The translations under genes were made by a program, and so were the position numbers. 11,961 nt of DNA from Setaria digitata (taxonomy: Eukaryota > Nematoda > Chromadorea > Rhabditida > Setariidae): positions 1 through 11,961 of the forward strand of contig RCAB01000936.1 of assembly GCA_003640385.1 (NCBI GenBank), written 5' to 3'. Positions 5,823 through 11,961 of this stretch are shown here, one piece after another. The first letter of the stretch is position 1. Each line of letters opens with the position of its first letter. The notes beneath the pieces are model-generated. The model was not told where the DNA came from. It saw only the letters and a program-made list of their open reading frames with translations, and did not search any database.

Positions 5823-8411
5823 ATGTATGGTCATCAGTCTATGCCACGATCAGTTAGTGCTGGACAATTAAATGCGATGATGTCACATCCTGGAATGGTC
5901 ATTACATCGCAACAAATGATAAATACTGTTTGTTTTATTTTGTCGTTTTTGGTTGCTTTTTTTTTGCTATTTTCTTTTTAATAAATTAACATTTGCTATG
6001 CCAAAATAATTTAACAAAATGTGATAATCATTCATTTATCCATTTCTTGTAGCATTCTGTCGTTTTCGTAGAAACTAAGCTAGAGAACAGTCGCATGTGT
6101 TGAAATTAAAGTAAATATTTTTTGGAATTTGCTTATTTGTTTTAAAGAACAATTTCTTTCTCAGAGAAGAAAATCTTCTTCTTCTATTGATTGTTTTTTT
6201 TTTTTGGTACTTTTTTATGCTTATTTTTCGAAATGTCAAAATGGAAATGTGAAATATTTTTTTAAAAAAGAAAAAAAAGAAAGAGTATTGATGGGATGAT
6301 ATTTTGTGAAGGAAGTAAGAGAATGACTAGAATATTATAACACTGTTAGAAGTTTCTGATTAGTGACATTTTTAATATATTGTTTTAAGTTAAATGTGTA
6401 ATGTACTGATCAGTTTTAGCTAATTTGATTTTGTTTTCATCGACGAATATAATTTGTTTTCTACGTATTTTTTCATTTCATTAAATCAAAATTTTTTAAC
6501 GTTATATACACATCTTTAGAGTCGTTGCTTATATTTAGAAATGAGAAATTTTGATTTTTTCTTTTCATCTTTTTTTCCCAATATTTTTTTAGTCTCGAAG
6601 TGTTTTTTTTCCTCCGTCAAATTTATTTTACATTTTTTAGCCTCAAGGTGTGATGGTTTCACAGGCAGGTTATCCGCAAGGTATGATCAACACCGCTCAA
6701 CCACCACCACAAATGATGCCTTCACAGGCTCACATGGGACAACAGATGATGAATACACATTTGGGTGTCGTACAAGGACTTAATCAGTCAAGTCATATAA
6801 GCGCACAACATCAACAGATGCAATCAATGCAACAGGTTCAAATGACACCACAACAAGCATATATTCAGGTGAAATTCATTATTTAAGGAAAAACTTCTAT
6901 TATTAATTGTGAATTTGACTCGAGTTTTTTTTTTAGTTTTTTTTAATAAAAACTTGTTTGGAAACTTTCAGCATCAACAGCATCAGCAGGGAATGTCACA
7001 TCCAAATTTTGTAAATGGACAAGCACGAAGTCCAGCTGTTGGACCAGGCCCACAGGGAATGTCGGTAGGTTGTTTGAAATCATTGTTGTATAATTGAATT
7101 TGTTTAGTGTTGCGAAATATTTTTGCAAAGGTTTGCATTTTATACAATCATTTTTGTTGCAGCAAGGAACACCTGGTGGGCCGCCTTCAACCGGTGGACC
7201 ACCATCGAATAATCCTCAAACACCACTGAATGCAATTTCAAGTTTAAATCCATCATCACAACAAGTTTCAACACCTGCAACTCCTCAGCAAGCTCCATCA
7301 TCCGTGCAATCTACTACCACGCAGGAAAATATGTCAACACCTACCATTGTACCACCGGATCCGGTATCATTGGCCAGGAACTTATTATTGCGAGATCTAC
7401 GATATTCGTTGCAGGTAACAAACATTGTTTGATTGTACGAAAAATTCTGTTGAAACTAAATTTATTCATTCGCATTTAATTTGCCTCCTGTCACCCATTA
7501 TTTTTTCGGGATTTTCGTATTACGATGTTTGAATTTGATTTCTAAGTTTTTTAAAAGGAGTGGAGTAAAACAGCTGCCGAAGTAATACGGCCCTTGAATT
7601 TACGCCAACAACAGGATGGATCCGGTGCTACTACAACTCATAATCCAATGTCTGTTAATCCGCAGTCTGTTAATCCGCAATCGGTGAATCCACAGTCAGT
7701 GAATCCGCTCTCAGCCAACCCAAGCTCGGTGAAATCATTAGATGAACCGAAGTCAGTAGAAAATTTGGAAAAAAAAATTTTGAGTCCGAGTGAGGCATAC
7801 ATTAATTCATTTGATTACTTCCTCGGAACCTGCGATCAAATTGAAAATGATATTGTAAGTTTTATTAGTAATTTTCATGTTTTATTACTCATTTTTTTTT
7901 GTATTAATCACTGATAGAATAGTGATTAAAAATTAAGTCATCAAAAATTTTAATCAAAGTAATCGAAAAAAAAATTGGAAAGAGCGAAAACAAAAAATCT
8001 GAGGTAATGCGGAAGAAGTTGACAGATCATATGGTTTAGAAATTCTTTATTAAATTATCTTATAATTTTAAAATGAGTAAGTAAATAGTAGTAATAATTA
8101 TTATTAGTAAAGTTTTAATTTTTCCTTACGTTCTCGAATTGAAATTAAAATTAATTTATCCTGATTAGTTTTCATAGATGGTCGTACAAGAGGCCCAGAA
8201 ACAGAGTGTAAAATTTGACAAAATGTTCGCGGGTGAATTGAAAATAGTTGGTGAAATGGCAAATGTGAATTATTCACAGTACGCCCAAGGTTATGTGGAA
8301 TCAACTGCAAGAGTTCGGAATGCGATTACTCGAACTTTAAAGAATCTTAATGCCACAATGGAACGGATGAATGCTTCTAAGATTGTTAGCTATAAAGAAA
8401 ATTGTGTATAA
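5823..8411 (+). CDS. mdt-29: Mediator complex subunit 29 (Intersex/MDT-29), six exons
   Basis: Exons 5823-5927, 6641-6868, 6972-7064, 7163-7414, 7558-7854 and 8178-8411 join in phase 0 at every junction to give 402 residues. Med29 belongs to the Mediator complex, which links activators to RNA polymerase II in the nucleus; Drosophila Intersex is its ortholog. Residues 1-207 are a low-complexity Met/Gln/Pro/Ser-rich region (QQM, HQQ, PPPQMM, TPGGPPSTGGPP). The Med29 domain covers about 208-395: DPVSLARNLLLRDLRYSLQ, WSKTAAEVIRPLN, then FDYFLGTCDQIEND (312-325) and NYSQYAQGYVESTARVRNAI (356-375), matching the DPV, F-x6-CDQ-E and YPQY-type blocks of the family. Human MED29 is about 200 residues, so the extra length is the N-terminal arm and a Ser/Asn/Pro repeat (258-282) set between conserved blocks. 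The start is the first ATG after a TTTCAG acceptor. The intron 1 donor is the weak GTTTGT. Confidence 0.9.
5928..6640 (+). other. mdt-29 intron 1, no nested gene seen
   Basis: The 713-nt, T-rich intron is the longest in the gene. Its donor is GTTTGTTTTATT and its acceptor CATTTTTTAG. An open plus-strand frame at its end (6541-6640, starting MRNFDFFFSS) is only a T-rich read-through. I see no conserved structure. Confidence 0.7.
7651..7734 (+). repeat. 15-bp coding minisatellite in mdt-29 (SVNPQ units)
   Basis: Five 15-bp units start at 7651, 7666, 7681, 7696 and 7711, with a partial sixth from 7726. They encode SVNPQ, SVNPQ, SVNPQ, SVNPL, SANPS, SV. Between units many differences are synonymous (TCT/TCG/TCA, GTT/GTG, CCG/CCA), which fits an old repeat kept for its peptide. 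Confidence 0.9.
7855..8177 (+). other. mdt-29 intron 5, no further content seen
   Basis: The 323-nt AT-rich intron runs from GTAAGTTTT to TTTTCATAG. It has a small inverted repeat (ATTAATCACTGAT ... ATAGTGATTAA, about 7902-7928). No nested gene is visible. Confidence 0.65.
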
Positions 8412-9060
8412 TTTGGTATAATTCTATACTGCTTGTTAGGTAAGTTGTTTTTTTCCAATCACATACTACATTAGTAATTTCTTTTTTAGTGTTTTTTTTT
8501 TCTCGTCATTTGGTGATCTAAATTTTCGAGTTATTTTGATCATAAATTTATAATTTATGAATTGTTACAATCACGATAAGATAAATTGAATGACTTAGTT
8601 CACTTTCAACTTTCGGAAGAGAAGAAAATGGGTCGAGTTTTCTCTCAGTGGTATGATTTATTTTAACTTTTACAATTCGTAAAGATAAAAATATTTGCAG
8701 ATTCAAAAAGATGTTGAAGTTTTCCATTGGAAAGCAATTGAACAAATTTGAATATTACACTATGATGATAAAAATTTAAATTTTCTGTGATGAGAATGAA
8801 AATTTGAAGTGCTTATAGTATTGCTGATTTTTCAGAATGAAAGACTCTTTTAGGTTTTCACTTATCTTTTTATAGTGGTGGCAGTTAATTCCCTCATTTA
8901 CTGCACCAACTACTTTTGCTGCTCAAAGAAGGAAAATTTCGTGGTTGTATAAGTATTTCCATATTTTGATGTTTTGACTGATTTATAATTATTGTGAATT
9001 ATTTAAAGAATAAATAAAAGACTGCATCGTTTTCTTAACGAAAAGGAAATTTCTAATAAA
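8412..9060 (+). other. mdt-29 3' UTR with possible 3' UTR intron
   Basis: After the TAA at 8409-8411 the nearest plus-strand AATAAA signals are at 9009-9014, 9013-9018 and 9055-9060. A near-perfect donor (TTAG|GTAAGTT) sits at 8440, only 28 nt past the stop, with acceptors at 8700 (ATTTGCAG), 8835 (TTTTTCAG) and 8875 (TTTTTATAG). The stretch 8876-8950 is less AT-rich than its surroundings and open in two frames, so it may be a spliced 3' UTR exon or an alternative last exon. Confidence 0.45.
9009..9018 (+). terminator. Polyadenylation signals for mdt-29
   Basis: Two overlapping AATAAA hexamers (9009-9014 and 9013-9018) lie about 600 nt past the stop, and a third is at 9055-9060. They are the first canonical hexamers on this strand after the gene. 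Confidence 0.5.
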
Positions 9061-9125
9061 TGTGTTTTTATTTAAAATATATATATATATTTTAAAATAT
9101 ATAATATATATATATTTCCTTTTCG
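9039..9125. repeat. Inverted repeat enclosing a 26-bp perfect palindrome
   Basis: CGAAAAGGAAAT (9039-9050) is exactly complementary to ATTTCCTTTTCG (9114-9125). Inside, 9071-9096 (TTTAAAATATATA and its mirror complement) is a perfect 26-bp palindrome, followed by more (AT)n. It lies between the two convergent genes. No target-site duplication is seen at its ends. Confidence 0.85.
9067..9072 (-). terminator. Polyadenylation signal for the convergent minus-strand gene
   Basis: TTTATT on the plus strand is AATAAA on the minus strand, about 90 nt past the minus-strand stop codon. It faces the mdt-29 hexamer at 9055-9060 only 6 nt away, so the two 3' ends probably meet or overlap here. Confidence 0.5.
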
Positions 9126-9158
9126 AGTAGCTGGTTAGCTTTTTTTTATTTTACTTCT

Positions 9159-11583
9159 TCAGTATGTATTTATCGTGCAATTTCCTGATGACTTTCTTTG
9201 CTGATCTCTTCCAAATTTCCTTTTACGGTCATTTTCATATTTCCAAATCTGTAAATTGAAAAAGTTGTCTTCAGACGCTGAAAGTGTTAAAATCTGCAAA
9301 CTGAAAATTCGTCTTAAATTTCAAAAAAAAAAAAAAAAAAAAAGCAAACAGCAATGCTAAGATTTTTAAATCGAGAATTGCCTTTAAATTGTTCAGGACG
9401 ATAAGGAAAATATTATTGCTTAAACAGCGGTAGCTTTTGTTTTCACCAAGCGGTTTAATTAGTAATTAGAAAATTGCTGTGGTGTCTTTTTAGTTAGGAA
9501 ATGTAAAATTATTTATGTGACAAAAAGCCTTACTTTTTCGAACTCTTCACTTGAAATACTTTTTGGCTGATTATTTTCTACTGCTTTCACAGAGTGGAAT
9601 ATTGCGGGTATAATGGTTGTCGTACGTCGAAGTAGAAGTAATTTCTGTATTGAAATTGGCCTTTTTGGTTGCTTCGCGGGAAATCGCTCTCTAGTAAATG
9701 GCAAAGTTTCTTTTTGTTTCTGAAATTTTCGTTTTTTTTTTTAATCGATTTTTCTAAATCTAGATTCAGAATGCATGAAGTGATTTCATCTTATCGTTTA
9801 CTAGAAATAATATTTTGTGAATGATTTAAATGTCCATGAACATTTACTGAGCCGGAACTTCCTACATTATCGGAAAATATTACTATTCGAATTTATAATT
9901 AATGTTCCCATAGCAATTTAAAAATTCACTTCGATATATCTATCCAAATTAATATAATAATAAAGAATTAAATATTGTTGCAAATTTGTTTTTGCTATCT
10001 TATTTTCATTACAACAATAAATTTTAATACTCTGTTATCTTCTAATTAATGCATACATTTCTGGTTGTTGCTAAATTTAAATCTGATTTAATTTCATTGT
10101 TTCTCCATTTTTCATCAATTATTGATGCATTCAGAATTCCATTTTGTACATCACATACTGCTGTTCCATAACATCGTGAAATCATCTATGAAGAAATGAA
10201 AAAGTTTTTTTTTTTTTTTTTTTTAAATTAGAACCGTTGGGAATTTTAATTTTTTTACCAAATAAAATTTCAAATATTCGCATATGTCGCTATTTTAAAA
10301 TGCAAAAATCTTTTTTTAAAAAAAGGAAAGCAAAAGATGGAATTTCAATCAACACTGTAAAAAAGTACGAGAGGGATAATATTTCGGAATTCAAATGTTA
10401 TTTAAAACTTCAAATGTTTAGGTTGTGAACGATATTTAATGATACGAAAAAAATTTTAAAAGAAGAAGTGAAAAGTAAAGTTTCAAAAAGCCAAATAAGA
10501 AATCAAAATTAGTAAATAGAAAAAATCAAAAGGTATTTTAAGGAATTAAGAATGGGTTTTCATAAACACTATATATATAAATTCGATCCTTTTTGCGTTA
10601 ATGGATTTCAAATTTTTCGCTTTCTATTAATTTATTTATTTTTCGTTTGAATGAGAAAGAACCTGACGAATATAAGCTTTAGCTTTGTAAGTAATATTTT
10701 GATACTTCATCAGGAATGAATTGAATGCTGAATTATTTTTGCAATAGTTAGGATCGAAAACATCCTCACATGGAAGGTTCAATTCTTCACCTAAAAAATA
10801 AAATTAAAATGATGAAAATCATTTAGAAAGTTTTTCTTTTTTCGTCTCAACCAAACTGCTATCAGTAATTATCATCTGCCACAGAAATATTGTCCCTTTA
10901 TTAGATATTAATTAAGCATTAATCATTTTTTATAATCCAAATTATTTTGCAGCTGATAACTTCACTTAATTTCCACCGCTTATCATACATTACATTTATC
11001 AGATCGAAAAAAAAGATGCATGCTTTAAATTTCAATGCCTAGCATGATCATATCATATGTACTAGAAAATTATCTGCTGAAAAAATTAATGCTTTTTCAA
11101 CTAGAAAAAGAGAAGAAATGTTAAAAAATAATTCTTTGTTTTTTATTTTCGTTAAATTTGAAAAAAAAAAGGAAATAAACAGAAAAAATAAATTGTTACC
11201 TTGTTCAAAGCAATAATTGAAGCACAATGTACCAAAACCGATTTGCTGACATGGATTATCGTGACTTTCATAAATATTTGCACATGTTTCTTTATACTAA
11301 AAAAATAAATAGCATTTAAAAAAAAGAGAAAATATTTCTTACTTTTTATTTCTAAAGCGAAATTGGAAATTTAATGTAATTTTGAAAATGCTACCAAAAT
11401 TGACCTTAAAATTTGAGCCAACAGGTTTAGCCGCCATTGGATTGGGCAAAATCCACGTATGATCGAATATCGAGAGAAGTTTATTCAATTTCTCAACATC
11501 CAATGTTTTGGTGTTAATTGAATTCAAATTTGGTAACGTTTCATTTGCAGCAATTATATTTTTCTCATTTTGATTGCCTTTAT
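9159..11583 (-). CDS. Unidentified cysteine-rich, probably extracellular protein, 5' incomplete, six exons seen
   Basis: Exons joined on the minus strand: 11583-11405, 11296-11200, 10790-10663, 10185-10057, 9719-9534, and a last exon from 9248 (stop 9161-9159) or from 9277 (stop 9172-9170). Phases agree throughout, giving about 270 visible residues; the first codon is split, so the 5' end and any signal peptide lie beyond the window. The first exon is polar (IIAANETLPNL, TWILPNPMAAKPVG). Next comes a six-Cys stretch with spacing C-x10-C-x8-C-x3-C-x10-C-x8-C (PCQQIGFGTLCFNYC, DVFDPNYC), then RCYGTAVC, then a basic tail (KRPISIQKLLLLRRTT). Sequons NET, NNS and NIT suit an exported protein. No family is recognised. 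Alternative: the third exon reads on to a stop at 10636 (RQVLSHSNEK) and 10185 is the ATG of a second, trans-spliced gene. The exons are well supported; the joining is less sure. Confidence 0.68.
9249..9533 (-). other. Last intron of the cysteine-rich gene with multiple acceptors
   Basis: The donor AAA|GTAAGGC is strong. Near the 3' end are four AG sites behind a 21-base T run (minus strand): TTTTCAG, TTTGCAG, CTTTCAG (9280-9278) and TTTACAG (9251-9249). The last two each open a full-length reading frame, in different frames. Confidence 0.55.
9323..9343. repeat. 21-base A homopolymer
   Basis: An uninterrupted A run lies in an intron (T run on the coding strand, just before the acceptors of the last exon). 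Similar runs occur at 284-302 (A19) and 10205-10224 (T20). Confidence 0.9.
9720..10056 (-). other. Intron between the MISRCYG and KQKETLP exons, no further content seen
   Basis: The 337-nt intron runs from AAT|GTATGCATT to AAATTTCAG|AAACAA, with phase 0 on both sides. No nested gene or repeat is apparent. Confidence 0.65.
10186..10662 (-). other. Intron (or intergenic gap) between the cysteine-rich exons and the MISRCYG exon
   Basis: As an intron it runs from CAG|GTTCTTTC to TTTCTTCATAG, keeps phase 0 and would be 477 nt. It contains a 20-base T run (10205-10224), and a plus-strand open frame (10237-10428) of Lys/Phe/Ile-rich low complexity that I do not consider a gene. If the stop at 10636 is used instead, this is a 3' UTR plus spacer before a downstream gene. 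Confidence 0.5.
10791..11199 (-). other. Intron of the cysteine-rich gene, no further content seen
   Basis: The 409-nt AT-rich intron has donor CAAG|GTAACAA and acceptor TTTTTTAG|GTGAAG, and it splits a Gly codon. I see no nested gene or repeat. Confidence 0.65.
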
Positions 11584-11961
11584 CTAAAATTATTGTGTTT
11601 ATATGAAGAAAAAATTATAGAAATTTCTTTTTTTTTTAATTCAAAAAACGAAAGTAGCAAATTGACTATTTGATGAACTAATTGATTATTATTTTTTTTG
11701 AACTTATACAAAGATGAGCTAAGTATTTGTTGATCTAAAGTTAATTATTTCATGATACGATGATAAAATGTTAAAATCTTTCATTATCTCAAACAAGAAA
11801 ACATTAACTGCTTGAGGAATTAATTAACTTTTTTCTTTTGAATATTGATTAATTTTCACATTCTGTTGTTCAAAATGCTACTGCTTTTAGCTCACACAAT
11901 ATTACATTAAACTACTGATTACGCAAATCATATAATAATAATAGTAATAGTAATAGTAATA
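11584..11961. other. Upstream/intronic flank of the cysteine-rich gene
   Basis: No convincing exon with a start codon or signal peptide was found here on the minus strand, so the missing 5' exon is probably right of the window. The stretch includes a 17-bp copy of sequence from the 5409-5425 repeat island (11715-11731). Confidence 0.5.
11931..11961. repeat. AT-rich triplet microsatellite (ATA/TAG type)
   Basis: About ten units of AAT/AGT-type triplets (ATAATAATAATAGTAATAGT and so on) run to the right edge of the window, where the repeat may continue. Confidence 0.85.

Noticed and set aside
8104..8310. Minus-strand open frame over the last mdt-29 exon
   Set aside because: Antisense shadow of the conserved Med29 C-terminal block on the plus strand.
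8548..8745. Minus-strand open frame of 65 codons opposite the mdt-29 3' UTR
   Set aside because: AT-rich composition, no family features, and no partner exon in phase.
9039..9125. Complete transposable element
   Set aside because: Only 87 bp, no target-site duplication and no coding capacity; kept as a structural repeat only. No transposase or viral frame was seen anywhere in the window.
10237..10428. Plus-strand open frame of 63 codons (Lys/Phe/Ile-rich)
   Set aside because: Low complexity, next to a 20-base T run, inside an intron or spacer of the minus-strand gene, with no supporting neighbour exon.

Overview
The window is nuclear DNA from a small, very AT-rich animal genome, most likely a nematode and possibly a filarial one. 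Genes are split into many short exons (85-300 nt) by AT-rich introns of roughly 80-710 nt. Acceptors are mostly the worm-like TTTCAG/TTTTAG type, and T- and A-homopolymers are frequent. There is no bacterial-type gene organisation. The nematode assignment comes from gene structure and splice-site style and has not been checked by any search. Three protein-coding genes can be assembled by joining exons whose splice phases agree. Few of the long open frames are genes by themselves.

Layout: (1) 361-4120, minus strand: an 11-exon gene for a secreted or ER-targeted TTC17-like tetratricopeptide protein. It is recognised by a nearly gapless match, from memory of the family, to the N-terminal half of animal TTC17. 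The second TPR block of vertebrate TTC17 is not in the window. (2) 4121-5822: a 1.7 kb divergent intergenic region. It holds a perfect 18-bp-stem hairpin, a cluster of perfect palindromes, a purine-rich strand, and a GC-richer island of degenerate ~40-bp repeats with a (C)ACGTG core. (3) 5823-8411, plus strand: a six-exon gene for Mediator subunit 29 (Intersex/MDT-29), with a long Q/P/S-rich N-terminal region and a 15-bp coding minisatellite. (4) 8412-9158: its 3' untranslated region, then a 12-bp inverted repeat enclosing a 26-bp palindrome, with polyadenylation signals facing each other on both strands. (5) 9159-11583, minus strand: an unidentified nematode-type protein with a duplicated cysteine pattern, 5' end outside the window. 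It is read here as six exons of one gene, although a two-gene arrangement is also possible. (6) 11584-11961: intronic or upstream sequence ending in a triplet repeat.

Nothing suggests that the three genes share a pathway: one is a Mediator (RNA polymerase II co-activator) subunit, one a TPR protein linked to actin and cilia in vertebrates, one unknown. The most notable observations are a TPR-exon look-alike inside a TTC17 intron, a 24-nt microexon candidate separated by only 17 nt from its neighbour, the repeat island between the divergent genes, AG|GT double splice sites upstream of mdt-29, and a last exon with two open frames behind two good acceptors. I see no clear evidence of a wholly new system.
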